NCBI GenBank assembly: GCA_910586065.1
Contig: CAJUGI010000001.1
Coordinates: forward strand, 603,616 to 667,615
DNA from: an uncultured Christensenella sp.
GTDB lineage: Bacteria; Bacillota; Clostridia; Christensenellales; Borkfalkiaceae
Direction: 5' to 3'
Length of the DNA: 64,000 nucleotides
The notes under the pieces are model-generated. The model was not told the origin of the DNA, made no database searches, and saw only the letters and a program-made list of their open reading frames with translations. This document shows, one piece after another, positions 17,060 to 25,597 of this stretch (position 1 is its first letter; every line of letters begins with the position of its first letter). The position numbers were made by a program, and so were the translations under genes.

Positions 17060-18736
17060 TTAATTAAATCCATTAATTAGTTCGATAGCGTGTTTTCTTG
17101 CCGCCTCGCTATTAACACTGCCTGTAAGACGAATAATTTCGTCGATTTTGCTCTCTTCGTCAAGCCGCTTTATTTTAGTAAAGGTTTTCCCGTTCGCCTC
17201 TTCCTTATAAATAAGAAACTGCGCGCTGCTTGCCGCACAAACCTGAGGTAAATGAGAAACAGCAAGAATTTGCGTGTTCTTTGATATTTTTATAAATTTT
17301 TCAGCTACAGCGCGTGCGGTGTAGCCGCTTATTCCCGCATCGATTTCGTCAAATATGTAAGTTGAAATACCGTTCACGTCTTTTAACTGGGTTTTGACAG
17401 CAAGCATAAACCTTGACATTTCACCGCCGGATATAACTTTACTTAAAGGTTTTAACGGCTCGCCCTTATTAGCCGAAAACATAAAACAAACTTTGTCGGA
17501 ACCGTCAGCGCTATTTAAATTTGCCGAGGACTCGTTATATTCGGAAAATATAACTTCAAACTTTGCGTCGGAAATATTTAAAGTCTTTAATTCTTCGGTA
17601 ACGGCTTTACAAAAACCTGCCGAAACCTTTTTTCTGATTTCGGTAAGTTTACAACACGCAATATAAATTTCCTTATCTGTTTTTTCAAGTTCTTTATTAA
17701 GTTTTTCTACCGCTTCCGCGCCGTCTGACAACACTTCAAATTTATTTTGCGCAGTTTTTAAATAATTCAATACTTCCGTTTCACTGGCGCCGTATTTCTT
17801 TTGCAGACCCTTAATAAGCGCTATTCTTTCGTCTATTCTCTCGGCTTCATGTTCGTCAAAACTGAGAGTTTCGGCAATATCCGAAATTGTTTCGGCTATA
17901 TCCGCCGTCTCGGCATACAACCCTTCGAGTCTTAAAGCAAGTTCGGAATAATCATCCGAATAAGAAGAAATACCGTTTAAATAATGCTTTGCCGTAGAAA
18001 CGCAATCCAGACAACCACCATCATCCGATAAAACGGCACGCACTCCTTCCACAGCAGACAGAATCTTTTCTGTATTTACTATTATATTCTGCTTTGCTTT
18101 AAGCTCTTCCAGTTCGCCTTCATACAAATTTGCGCTTTCTATTTCGTTAATTTGGTATTTTAAAACATCAAGTTTACGTTCTCTGTCAGCTTCAACCCCG
18201 CCGAGTTCCGCGATTTTTGATTTTAATTCCCGTTTAACAGAAAGATTTTTTAATAATATAGCTTTAATATCATCAGCTTGAGTGCCTGAAATTTCATCAA
18301 TTACTCTAAGCTGATTACCCTCATCCAAAAGGAAAAAATGTTCGCTTTGTCCGTGAACGTCCACAAGATGCTGTGATACCGATTTAAGCATGGCGCTTGT
18401 TACGGAATTTCCGTTAATTTTTATGCCGCCTCTACCGTCGAGGCAGAGCCTACGCGTTATGGATATTACGCCGTCAGACTCTATATCAAGTTCATTAAGC
18501 TTTTTAACGGCTGAAGAATTCTCATCAACAAAAAATTCGGCGCGCACAATAGCATCCTGCTCGCCGTATCTTATCATCGTTTTATCAGCTTTGGACCCGA
18601 GTACAAAATTAATCGAATCCAAAATGACCGATTTACCTGAACCAGTCTCACCGGACAAAACGTTGAAATTTTTATCAAATTCCAGTTCCGCTTCAGAAAT
18701 AAGCGCAATATTTTTAATGTAAAGCCTGTGTAACAT
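17060..18736 (-). CDS. recN: DNA repair protein RecN
   Basis: 558 aa SMC-like ATPase. Walker A GETGSGKSVI is at residues 28-40, the ABC signature ISGGEMSRFMLA and Walker B YIFDEIDAGISG are in the C-terminal half, and two coiled coils connect them. RecN gathers broken DNA ends at the start of double-strand break repair. Its ATG overlaps the argR stop in a TGATG arrangement, so translation is coupled. Confidence 0.95.
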   Translation of the reverse strand: MLHRLYIKNIALISEAELEFDKNFNVLSGETGSGKSVILDSINFVLGSKADKTMIRYGEQDAIVRAEFFVDENSSAVKKLNELDIESDGVISITRRLCLDGRGGIKINGNSVTSAMLKSVSQHLVDVHGQSEHFFLLDEGNQLRVIDEISGTQADDIKAILLKNLSVKRELKSKIAELGGVEADRERKLDVLKYQINEIESANLYEGELEELKAKQNIIVNTEKILSAVEGVRAVLSDDGGCLDCVSTAKHYLNGISSYSDDYSELALRLEGLYAETADIAETISDIAETLSFDEHEAERIDERIALIKGLQKKYGASETEVLNYLKTAQNKFEVLSDGAEAVEKLNKELEKTDKEIYIACCKLTEIRKKVSAGFCKAVTEELKTLNISDAKFEVIFSEYNESSANLNSADGSDKVCFMFSANKGEPLKPLSKVISGGEMSRFMLAVKTQLKDVNGISTYIFDEIDAGISGYTARAVAEKFIKISKNTQILAVSHLPQVCAASSAQFLIYKEEANGKTFTKIKRLDEESKIDEIIRLTGSVNSEAARKHAIELINGFN

Positions 18737-19188
18737 CAGCTTAAATAATCTCTTAAAATAGCTTCTACCTTTGCGGTATGTTCGTTTTTGTCTATTACAA
18801 TAAGCAACGTGTCATCTCCGGCAACACTGCCAATAATTTCGTTTATGTTCAACGAATCAACAAACACTCCCACGGTTGAACCGTTACCGCGCATAGTTTT
18901 AACAAGAATAAGATTATTTGCTGAAGATATACCCAGAACACAACCTTTAAAAAGATTCGTCATCCGGTTATTCACGCTGTCAACATAATAATCAAGACTT
19001 GCATATTTGTATTTTTTATGCGTTCCTGCAACTTTGTAAAGCTTAAGTTCTTTAACATCGCGCGAAATTGTCGCCTGCGTGACGTTCACGTTCATTTTTA
19101 TAAGCTCCTCGCAAAGCTCTTCCTGAGTATCGATTTCCTTTTTAGCTATAATTTCAAGAATTTTTTGTTGTCTGATTGCTCTTTGCAT
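18736..19188 (-). CDS. argR: Arginine repressor / AhrC
   Basis: 150 aa. N-terminal winged helix (residues 1-70, with the recognition element VTQATISRDVKELKL) and a C-terminal hexamerisation and arginine-binding domain containing GDDTLLIV. I use the ATG at 19188, which overlaps the nadK stop as TGATG and has GGAG 6 nt upstream. Longer starts at 19200 and 19191 lie inside nadK. It senses arginine and controls arginine genes. No arg genes are in the window, but its place between nadK and recN is conserved in Firmicutes. Confidence 0.93.
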   Translation of the reverse strand: MQRAIRQQKILEIIAKKEIDTQEELCEELIKMNVNVTQATISRDVKELKLYKVAGTHKKYKYASLDYYVDSVNNRMTNLFKGCVLGISSANNLILVKTMRGNGSTVGVFVDSLNINEIIGSVAGDDTLLIVIDKNEHTAKVEAILRDYLS

Positions 19189-20000
19189 CATTGGCTCCAT
19201 TTATTGAATTTGATTAAAAGTTCAGTAAAAAAATTTTTATCTTCTTTAGTTATAAAATCTGCAGTTACCTTAGATTTTTTAACGGTAATAACTTCGCCAG
19301 TTTTTAACTCTCCAATATTTTTACCGTCGGCGATAACAACAAGAGGTTCGGGCGCATTTACCGCATTTACCTTTATTATGGAATCATCACTGAATACCAC
19401 CGGTCTTGAATGTAATGAATGAGGACATATCGGCGTCAAAATAAATGCACTTAAATCAGGCGTCAGAACCGACCCTCCCGCAGAAAGAGAATATGCCGTG
19501 GAGCCCGTCGGAGTACTTATAATTATACCGTCTGATGAAAAATTATCTACAGTCACACCGTTAATTTCCGCATGCAGGTTAACAGTATTTGAAAAATGCA
19601 CACCGCCGGTGTTGCGCTGAACTACCACATCGTTTAACGCCAACGCAGTTATATTACCATAAGATAATTCAAGCAAATTCCTTTTGCGAATTTTAAAGTT
19701 GCCGCCGCAAACAAGATTAACAGCCTCTTCGGTTTTTTCAGGCTCGAACTCGGCAAGAAAGCCTATATGACCGTAATTTATACCTATAATTTTTATATTA
19801 TGAACTGCACATTCCGTTGCAACGTTAAGAATTGTTCCGTCGCCGCCGAGCACAAAAAGTATATCTATCCCCGAAAGCTCTTTAAGTTCTGATACCATCT
19901 TATAGCCGAATTTCTTTTCATTTAAAATCCGTTTAATAAGGCTGATATAAGGTTCGTTGCCGGTTACATAATGTTCGTTACAATAAATACCCGCATTCAT
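19188..20000 (-). CDS. nadK: NAD kinase
   Basis: 270 aa from the ATG at 20000. It phosphorylates NAD to NADP. The GGDGT motif (FVLGGDGTILNVA) and the NE/D-type element SSDGIIISTPTGSTAYSLSAGG are present. I reject an upstream TTG because a TATAAT box overlaps it. The gene begins a new transcript after the tlyA terminator and reads into argR and recN. Confidence 0.94.
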   Translation of the reverse strand: MNAGIYCNEHYVTGNEPYISLIKRILNEKKFGYKMVSELKELSGIDILFVLGGDGTILNVATECAVHNIKIIGINYGHIGFLAEFEPEKTEEAVNLVCGGNFKIRKRNLLELSYGNITALALNDVVVQRNTGGVHFSNTVNLHAEINGVTVDNFSSDGIIISTPTGSTAYSLSAGGSVLTPDLSAFILTPICPHSLHSRPVVFSDDSIIKVNAVNAPEPLVVIADGKNIGELKTGEVITVKKSKVTADFITKEDKNFFTELLIKFNKWSQ

Positions 20001-20009
20001 ATATATCAC

Positions 20010-20038
20010 ATTATACAACTAATTATACAAATATGCAA
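20010..20038 (-). promoter_or_regulatory. Sigma-A promoter of nadK-argR-recN
   Basis: On the minus strand TTGCAT (20038-20033) and TATAAT (20015-20010) are 17 nt apart. The ATG of nadK lies 9 nt after the -10 box, leaving a leader of only about 2 nt. Confidence 0.75.
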
Positions 20039-20046
20039 ATAAAAAA

Positions 20047-20070
20047 TGCATTAAATTATATTTTAATGCA
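20047..20070 (-). terminator. Terminator after tlyA (end of the OLE-oapA-tlyA transcript)
   Basis: TGCATTAAA at 20047-20055 pairs with TTTAATGCA at 20062-20070, and six T follow on the minus strand. The stem includes the tlyA stop codon. Confidence 0.75.
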
Positions 20071-20811
20071 TTTTAACAAGTTTTCAATTTTTTCACAGCG
20101 ACCGTTCTTTTCAAGCAATATCAAATATTCTGTATTTTTGCCTTTCACTAAAGGCGCCGTTGTTAGATTTTGCGGAAACATATCAACTGATATTGCAAAA
20201 TCATAAATCTTACGAATAATTTTTTTCCGCGTCTTTTCATCGCGCACAATCCCGTTTTTACCAACGTTACGGCTCTCGCACTCGAACTGCGGTTTTATCA
20301 ACGCGATTGCACTTTTACCTCTACTCAGAATATCCGATACTGAACCGAGAATATAAGTCAGCGAAATAAAGCTTACGTCAATCACAACTCCGTCAAGGTC
20401 CTCGTAAAACAGACTTTTATCCAGATTGCGGGCGTTGAAGTTATCGATAACTACTACGTTATTATAATTCAGTTTTTCGCTCAACTGACTTTCGCCCACG
20501 TCGATGCAATACACCTTTTTTGCGCCGTTTTGAAACAGGCAATCGGTAAATCCGCCCGTACTTGCGCCTATATCAGCAAAAATCCCGCCCTTTACACTGA
20601 AAGAAAAATCTTTCAGCGCCTTGGCAAGTTTGTAACCACCTGCAGAAACATAATTTTCTTCCGCTTCGGTTATTTCCACTTTATCGGTTTCCTTGACATT
20701 GTAAGACGGCGAAACACGGCTTCCGTTTACAGTTATAAGCCCCTTTTCGATAGCTTCAGCGGCCTTAGTACGGGATGAAAATTTTTCAGAAAGAAATTTA
20801 TCAAGCCGCAT
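20056..20811 (-). CDS. tlyA: TlyA-family rRNA 2'-O-methyltransferase / hemolysin A-like
   Basis: 251 aa from the ATG at 20811. An S4 RNA-binding domain (MRLDKFLSEKFSSRTKAAEAI) is followed by an FtsJ-like methyltransferase domain with the SAM-binding motif FADIGASTGGFTDCLFQNGA. In other bacteria TlyA methylates ribosomal RNA riboses. It starts 1 nt after the oapA stop, with AGAGAG upstream. In-frame starts further upstream would overlap oapA. Confidence 0.92.
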   Translation of the reverse strand: MRLDKFLSEKFSSRTKAAEAIEKGLITVNGSRVSPSYNVKETDKVEITEAEENYVSAGGYKLAKALKDFSFSVKGGIFADIGASTGGFTDCLFQNGAKKVYCIDVGESQLSEKLNYNNVVVIDNFNARNLDKSLFYEDLDGVVIDVSFISLTYILGSVSDILSRGKSAIALIKPQFECESRNVGKNGIVRDEKTRKKIIRKIYDFAISVDMFPQNLTTAPLVKGKNTEYLILLEKNGRCEKIENLLKCIKI

Positions 20812-20812
20812 A

Positions 20813-21460
20813 CTATTTCTCTCTTTTAAAGAAAGTTGTAAACTTGGCAAAACCGAAAACTATCTGTTTGTTATACTTTATTGCAAAGTGCTTAAAAATA
20901 GCCTTGCCTCCGACGGTGAGCGCACCGATTACAGCGCTTACACCGATTGCGGAAATCAATTTTATCGTAGAGTCGCCGTTGCCGGCGATTATCACACCCA
21001 AAACAGCGCCGGCGGCACCGCTGACGATACCGCAGATGTCGCCAATTACGTCTGCAAAAACACTTGATAGTTTAGTTGCATTACGGCATAAAGTTACGGC
21101 ACGCTTTGCGCCTCTGATTTTGTTCGAAGCCATTGCGTGATAAGCTTCGGGACTACTCGAAATTATCGCGTTTGCAAGTACGTCGCACCCGATATTTAAA
21201 AACAACAATACCAAAAGCACTATTACGCAAATATATGCGGGACTGCTCTCGCTTATTGAAATTTCTGTTAAAAAGCTGAAAAGAATAGTAAGCGCAAACG
21301 ACAAAAACAGGACGCTTACGCCCCATACTAACCATTCGTATTTGTGCTTTTTTTTCTGCTTTTTCTTTTTTTGCGGTTTCTTTAAACTTGGTTGGGGTTC
21401 TTCATTAGGCGATTCTTCCACGCTTTCCGAAGGAACCAAATTATCTTGTTCTGTGTCCAT
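20813..21460 (-). CDS. oapA: OLE-associated membrane protein OapA
   Basis: 215 aa from the ATG at 21460 (GGAG just upstream). The N-terminus is acidic, then strongly basic (a lysine-rich stretch near residues 27-42). Four hydrophobic segments follow, near residues 43-65, 75-95, 140-160 and 165-185. An Asp-x3-Asp motif (FADVIGDICG) lies in the third. In alkaliphilic Bacillus, OapA is a basic membrane protein of about 21 kDa that binds OLE RNA and is encoded directly downstream of it. Size, charge, topology and location all match here. No enzyme motif is visible. The identification rests on context and general features rather than a computed alignment. Confidence 0.82.
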   Translation of the reverse strand: MDTEQDNLVPSESVEESPNEEPQPSLKKPQKKKKQKKKHKYEWLVWGVSVLFLSFALTILFSFLTEISISESSPAYICVIVLLVLLFLNIGCDVLANAIISSSPEAYHAMASNKIRGAKRAVTLCRNATKLSSVFADVIGDICGIVSGAAGAVLGVIIAGNGDSTIKLISAIGVSAVIGALTVGGKAIFKHFAIKYNKQIVFGFAKFTTFFKREK

Positions 21461-21480
21461 AATCTCCAATTAAAAATTAT

Positions 21481-21497
21481 ACGCACGTAAAGTGCGT
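21481..21497 (-). terminator. Hairpin between OLE RNA and oapA (terminator or attenuator)
   Basis: ACGCAC at 21481-21486 pairs with GTGCGT at 21492-21497. ATAATTTTTAATT follows on the minus strand, ending just before the oapA binding site. It may define the 3' end of most OLE transcripts while allowing some readthrough into oapA. Confidence 0.65.
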
Positions 21498-21509
21498 AAT
21501 AAATAAAAT

Positions 21510-22066
21510 AATATAGTGGTTTATATTAAATAAACTTTGCGGCTTAGGTTCGGTCGGATTTCCCTCAATGCCCACTTCCCGTCGCCGAAGAAGCAGTTTC
21601 CTTTTAAGGGCACGAACGCAAACGCGTCACCGAATCACCACTTAGTCCACACCTTAATCTCTAATATAAAGACAGTCTAGAAGCTTTCCTTGACAATTTT
21701 CAATGAGCTAATCCTCTTTTGCAAAAAACAATTTCAAATAGCAATAGGCTGCCTCCGTCCGGCCGAACGGAAATAACCGTGTTCTATTATCCGCTGTTTT
21801 CACTCAAGGCAGGCTACTCTGTACCAAGCTTTCGCCTGATAGCAGGTTTATACGCGCCGCCGTCTGAGGCCGCGCGCCTCCACGGTGAATGGGGTGGGCT
21901 GCGGTATGCCGTTACCTAGCTCCCATACACCTTTACTCCCAGCATTCACCCACTTTTGGCAAAGCAAGCAAACACCAGAAACTTCATCGATATGCCCTTT
22001 AACGGTATTTTACCCCCGTCTTCGTTTCAATGAAAATTGACTAGAATACTGCACCACTATATTGTT
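21510..22066 (-). ncRNA. ole: OLE RNA (ornate large extremophilic RNA)
   Basis: About 555 nt without a credible ORF between ispA and oapA, the position where OLE RNA is found in Bacillus halodurans and other Firmicutes. It has its own sigma-A promoter. The first and last segments of the transcript are complementary over 11 bp (21510-21520 with 22053-22063), as expected for the closing helix. The inner part is markedly more GC-rich than its surroundings and contains many short inverted repeats, for example around 21740-21930. Known OLE RNAs are about 600 nt, form a membrane-bound ribonucleoprotein with OapA and are linked to tolerance of alcohols, cold and Mg2+. RNase P, tmRNA and SRP hallmarks are absent. 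A covariance-model search was not possible here. Confidence 0.85.
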
Positions 22067-22072
22067 AGTTAT

Positions 22073-22101
22073 AGTATATTAATAAAACAGAAAAAAGTCA
22101 A
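22073..22101 (-). promoter_or_regulatory. Sigma-A promoter of OLE RNA
   Basis: On the minus strand TTGACT (22101-22096) and TATACT (22078-22073) are 17 nt apart, giving a start near 22066. The box overlaps an AT-rich hairpin (22087-22096 with 22113-22122) at the end of ispA that may be a weak terminator. Confidence 0.8.
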
Positions 22102-22108
22102 GAATTTT

Positions 22109-22984
22109 TCAGTTTTTTCTGTTTCGCACGTAATTTACCAAATTTATAAGGAATTCCCCGTCACCGTTTATCCCCTCTATAATCGTGCCGCACCTTTCGG
22201 CACAAACATCCGCCCGCAATTTGCAGGCGTCAAGCCCGTACAAACTTACCGCAGTATATTTCCCCGCTTTTTTGTCCTTACCGGTGCTTTTACCAAGATT
22301 GTGGAAATTTCCTTCCACGTCAAGAATATCATCGGTAAGCTGAAATAAATATCCCAAATCAGAGCCGAAAGTTTTAAGCTCGGAAAAATATTTCCCACCG
22401 CCGATTATATCCGGAACAACTACTGCAGTAGTTAAAAGTTTAGCCGTTTTATTTTCGTAAATAAAGTTTAAAGTTTCTTCACTGTAATTGCCGTCGCCCT
22501 CATGCAACAAGTCGGCGGACTGCCCGCCTATCATTCCGTAAACACCGGCATAGTCGCATATAAATTCTGCGGCGGAAACATATTCCGCACCTTTACGACA
22601 CTCTTTAATCAAAATCGAATATGCAGTGTTTAAAAGTCCGTCGCCGGCAAGCACGGCGTTTCCCGTACCGAAAACCCTGTGGTTCGAAGGCTTCCCTCGA
22701 CGAAAATCATCGTCGTCCATTTCAGGCAGGTCGTCGTGGATGAGAGAATACGTGTGAATAAGTTCTAGCGCGAGAGCAAAATTTTTAAGCTTGTCCGTCC
22801 TAACGCCAAGCAAATCACCAACGGCAAACATCAGGACCGGTCTTATTCTCTTGCCGCCCGATAAAAGGCTGTAACGCATACTGTCAGCCAAAATTTGCGG
22901 ACTGCAATCAAGACCGCTGCAAAATTCGTTTAAAATTTCGTTAAACTCATTAAGATAGCCGTTGTATTTTTCATTGAAGTTCAA
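22109..22984 (-). CDS. ispA: Polyprenyl diphosphate synthase (farnesyl/geranyl type)
   Basis: 291 aa. It condenses isopentenyl diphosphate with allylic diphosphates. The first aspartate-rich motif is in [19 protein letters not shown] and the second in [13 protein letters not shown]. The two-residue insertion in the first motif is typical of bacterial FPP synthases. It overlaps folD by 4 nt (ATGA). The genes xseA, xseB and dxs, which often surround ispA in this cluster, are absent here. Confidence 0.94.
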   Translation of the reverse strand: MNFNEKYNGYLNEFNEILNEFCSGLDCSPQILADSMRYSLLSGGKRIRPVLMFAVGDLLGVRTDKLKNFALALELIHTYSLIHDDLPEMDDDDFRRGKPSNHRVFGTGNAVLAGDGLLNTAYSILIKECRKGAEYVSAAEFICDYAGVYGMIGGQSADLLHEGDGNYSEETLNFIYENKTAKLLTTAVVVPDIIGGGKYFSELKTFGSDLGYLFQLTDDILDVEGNFHNLGKSTGKDKKAGKYTAVSLYGLDACKLRADVCAERCGTIIEGINGDGEFLINLVNYVRNRKN

Positions 22985-23832
22985 TGTAAATTCCTCTCCG
23001 CCGCAATCAGCGTGTTATATAAGAGCATTGTTATAGTCATAGGTCCGACGCCGCCCGGCACAGGCGTTATGTATGAACATTTGTCCTTTACTGTTTCAAA
23101 ATCCACGTCTCCGCAAAGTTTTCCGCTCTCATCACGATTCATTCCGACGTCGATAACAACGGCTCCTTCCTTTATCATATCGGCAGTTATAAATTTAGGT
23201 TTGCCTACCGCAGCTACTATTATATCGGCGGCAACACACTCTGAACCCAAATTTTTTGTTTTGCTGTGGCAAATGGTAACGGTGGCATCGGCGTTTAATA
23301 ACAGCATTGCCATAGGTTTGCCAACAATGTCAGACCGTCCCACAACAACGGCTTTTTTACCTTTAGTTTCAATTCCGTATTTTTCGAGCATTTTCATAAC
23401 GCCGTAAGGAGTGCATGCAACCGAACAATTCTTCCCCATACAAAGCTTTCCAACGTTTTCCGGAGAAAATCCGTCCACATCTTTATCTGTGGGAATTAGT
23501 TTTAACGCCTGCTCGCTATCAAGATGTTCCGGCAACGGCAACTGAACCAGAATTCCGTTAATCTTATCGTCGTTAGCCAATTCCGCGATAAGACCGTTTA
23601 ATTCCGATTGCGGCACGTCTGAAGGAAGATAAAACGCATATGACTTTACGCCAACCTCTTCGCACGCCTTAATTTTATTGCGCACATAAACCTGAGACGC
23701 CGAATTTTCTCCTACAAGCACAACGGCAAGTCCAATTTTTTTGCCTGCTCTATTCGTATAACCGGCAACACGCGTCTTAATTTCGGCACGAATTTCCGCA
23801 GCAAGCGCTTTTCCGTCTATAATAATTGCCAT
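22981..23832 (-). CDS. folD: Bifunctional methylenetetrahydrofolate dehydrogenase / cyclohydrolase
   Basis: 283 aa, normal length. It carries one-carbon units between methylene- and formyl-THF. The conserved [25 protein letters not shown] and [16 protein letters not shown] elements and the catalytic lysine in [16 protein letters not shown] are all present. It starts 1 nt after nusB. Confidence 0.96.
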   Translation of the reverse strand: MAIIIDGKALAAEIRAEIKTRVAGYTNRAGKKIGLAVVLVGENSASQVYVRNKIKACEEVGVKSYAFYLPSDVPQSELNGLIAELANDDKINGILVQLPLPEHLDSEQALKLIPTDKDVDGFSPENVGKLCMGKNCSVACTPYGVMKMLEKYGIETKGKKAVVVGRSDIVGKPMAMLLLNADATVTICHSKTKNLGSECVAADIIVAAVGKPKFITADMIKEGAVVIDVGMNRDESGKLCGDVDFETVKDKCSYITPVPGGVGPMTITMLLYNTLIAAERNLH

Positions 23833-23833
23833 A

Positions 23834-24226
23834 CTATTTTTTTATAACCTCGGCAAGTATTCCACTGACAAACGACGCACTCTTAGGCGATGAATATTTT
23901 GAAGCGATATTAGCAGCCTCGTTTATGGAAACGACTTCGGGTATGTCGTCCATATATCCTATCTCCGCAAGCGCAACAAGAATAATACTCCTATCCGCAG
24001 GAAAAAGTCGGGATTCGGGAAACGATGCGGACAGCCTATCTATATTTTCGGTAAATTCATTTTCATGCTCCGAAATCACAGATAAAACTCTGTCGGCATA
24101 TATAACGTCTTCCTGATTAAGTTTTTCATTTTTGTAAAGCGATGCTTTCAAAACATTATCCTGTCCGCCCGTAAATTGTGCGGCAAATACAATTTTAAAA
24201 ACAGTTTCTCTTGCAATTGTTCTCAT
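23834..24226 (-). CDS. nusB: Transcription antitermination factor NusB
   Basis: 130 aa all-helical NusB fold (starts with [14 protein letters not shown] helix; C-terminal [27 protein letters not shown]). With NusE/S10 it supports rRNA antitermination. It lies downstream of asp23 and upstream of folD, the standard Firmicutes order. Confidence 0.93.
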   Translation of the reverse strand: MRTIARETVFKIVFAAQFTGGQDNVLKASLYKNEKLNQEDVIYADRVLSVISEHENEFTENIDRLSASFPESRLFPADRSIILVALAEIGYMDDIPEVVSINEAANIASKYSSPKSASFVSGILAEVIKK

Positions 24227-24249
24227 TTTTTATTACCTTGAAACAACAT

Positions 24250-24281
24250 AAATATTCCCTTAAAAAATTAAGGGAATATTT
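24250..24281. other. Strong hairpin between asp23 and nusB
   Basis: AAATATTCCCTTAA pairs with TTAAGGGAATATTT (14 bp, 4-nt loop). No T-run follows on the minus strand, so it is more likely an RNA-stability or processing element than a complete terminator. Confidence 0.5.
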
Positions 24282-24287
24282 GAAAAA

Positions 24288-24623
24288 TTATAATACGGAA
24301 TCTTCGGAAAAATTTACGTCCTGTATATGAACGTCTACTTTCGAAACCTTGTATCTGGTCATCGACTCCACATTGTGTTTTATTGCCTGCTGAATTTTGA
24401 AAGCAAGAGACGATACGTTTGCCGTAGCATCAACTTTAACAGATATATCCGCTAATATGCCTTGTTTTTCAAAGTTGAGTTTAATGCCCTTATTTTTTGT
24501 CGTTAAAAGTGAAACGCCTTCAACTTCGCTTACGGCAACCGCGACTATATCACTGACAATTCCGGTGCTGTAAGTAATTTTACCCTTCTGAGTGGTTGTA
24601 GGGTCGTGCCTCATGTGTGCCAT
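24288..24623 (-). CDS. Asp23/Gls24 family envelope stress protein (YqhY-like)
   Basis: 111 aa. Family features are GKITYSTGIVSDIVAVAVSEVEGV near the N-terminus and the following alternating strand-helix pattern. In B. subtilis the equivalent gene (yqhY) sits at this position beside accBC and nusB and affects fatty-acid synthesis. accB and accC are missing here, so the link is only positional. It has its own promoter and AAAGGAG. Confidence 0.88.
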   Translation of the reverse strand: MAHMRHDPTTTQKGKITYSTGIVSDIVAVAVSEVEGVSLLTTKNKGIKLNFEKQGILADISVKVDATANVSSLAFKIQQAIKHNVESMTRYKVSKVDVHIQDVNFSEDSVL

Positions 24624-24643
24624 AAATCTACTCCTTTAAATAT

Positions 24644-24672
24644 AGTATAGCACATATTTAAAAACTTTGCAA
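24644..24672 (-). promoter_or_regulatory. Sigma-A promoter of asp23-nusB-folD-ispA
   Basis: On the minus strand TTGCAA (24672-24667) and TATACT (24649-24644) are 17 nt apart, followed by AAAGGAG and the asp23 start. It separates housekeeping transcription from the spoIIIA operon. Confidence 0.78.
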
Positions 24673-24694
24673 CAAATAGCGGCTTTTTGAATAA

Positions 24695-25180
24695 TTAAAC
24701 TTGTGAATAAACAGGTAAAATTATAATACTGCCGGGATTTACTCCAACTTCGTCCTTGAGCATTTTATAAATTGACAACGCCGTATTATAGTTTAGTTCG
24801 CTGGAATTGATAAACACGTTTACGTTATCGGAATTCATGCCTATCGAAACGACTGCGTCGGAAAAACCGCGGGATTTGATAAGAGTTTCCAAAAGAAGTT
24901 CTTTTTCCATAGTTTCAACTATTTTCATTTTCATCGATACAGCTTCGTTGTACTTGTCACTGTCCTTTTCATAGAGCGCGAGCACCTGGTCTATCTGAAC
25001 GATTTCTTCGGAACGCGTAGTGGTTCTTTCTGAACGGAAGGTTGTGAAGTAATTTGCAACGCTTACCGCTTCGTCGCCGGAAGCAAAAGTGCCGGTAGCA
25101 AACAAAACGTTCAAAATTGCAGTTATCGCAAGTAAGAGTACAAGGGATGACATAATGACAATTTTTTTCTTTTTGGACAT
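24695..25180 (-). CDS. spoIIIAH: Stage III sporulation protein AH
   Basis: 161 aa, shorter than B. subtilis SpoIIIAH (218 aa). One N-terminal membrane helix (residues 8-29) and an extracellular YscJ/FliF-like ring-building domain in the C-terminal half (DAVVSIGMNSDNVNVFINSSELN). In the intermembrane space it binds SpoIIQ from the forespore, forming the feeding-tube channel. Last gene of the spoIIIA operon. Confidence 0.87.
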   Translation of the reverse strand: MSKKKKIVIMSSLVLLLAITAILNVLFATGTFASGDEAVSVANYFTTFRSERTTTRSEEIVQIDQVLALYEKDSDKYNEAVSMKMKIVETMEKELLLETLIKSRGFSDAVVSIGMNSDNVNVFINSSELNYNTALSIYKMLKDEVGVNPGSIIILPVYSQV

Positions 25181-25190
25181 AAAATTCTCC

Positions 25191-25553
25191 TTAAATATTC
25201 ATTGAATATATTGCTATAATTTTTTTATCTATGTTAAGCGCCGTTGATACGGCGTTTAAGATATCGTTTTTTACGATTATGCTGTTTGCCCCCTCGCATA
25301 CGACAACAACGCCTGCAATTGCACCGTCTTTTTCGGTTATCATTACATCGGTTGCGCCGACTCCGTCGATTGAGCTGAGTATTGACGTAAGTTTAATTTC
25401 CGTCTGACTTTTTTCGGTGGAAACAGAAGAGGTTGGTCCCCCTCCGGTTGCGCTCTTGTTAATAAAATATATCGTACCGATAAGGATTATGATAAGCACA
25501 ACGACAATAATTATTTTTCTGTTATCTTTAACGTAATTAAGCACCTTTCGCAT
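25191..25553 (-). CDS. spoIIIAG: Stage III sporulation protein AG
   Basis: 120 aa, about half the length of the B. subtilis protein. An N-terminal membrane helix (residues 13-31) precedes a compact ring-building domain with TSILSSIDGVGATDVMIT. B. subtilis SpoIIIAG forms a large 30-subunit ring. The insertion that forms the vertical beta-barrel there seems to be missing, so the ring here must be built differently or be thinner (inference). Confidence 0.82.
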   Translation of the reverse strand: MRKVLNYVKDNRKIIIVVVLIIILIGTIYFINKSATGGGPTSSVSTEKSQTEIKLTSILSSIDGVGATDVMITEKDGAIAGVVVVCEGANSIIVKNDILNAVSTALNIDKKIIAIYSMNI

Positions 25554-25597
25554 ATACTGGTATATTCTATTTTTGCAACCGCGCCAATATTCGCAGT

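Noticed and set aside
21510-22066. Considered tmRNA, SRP RNA or 6S RNA for the large non-coding block
   Set aside because: No tRNA-like ends or YALAA-type tag, no conserved SRP loop motif, and it is far too long for 6S. Position and partner gene fit OLE RNA better.
24250-24281. Hairpin between asp23 and nusB as a full terminator
   Set aside because: No T-run follows on the transcribed strand, and no new promoter is evident before nusB.
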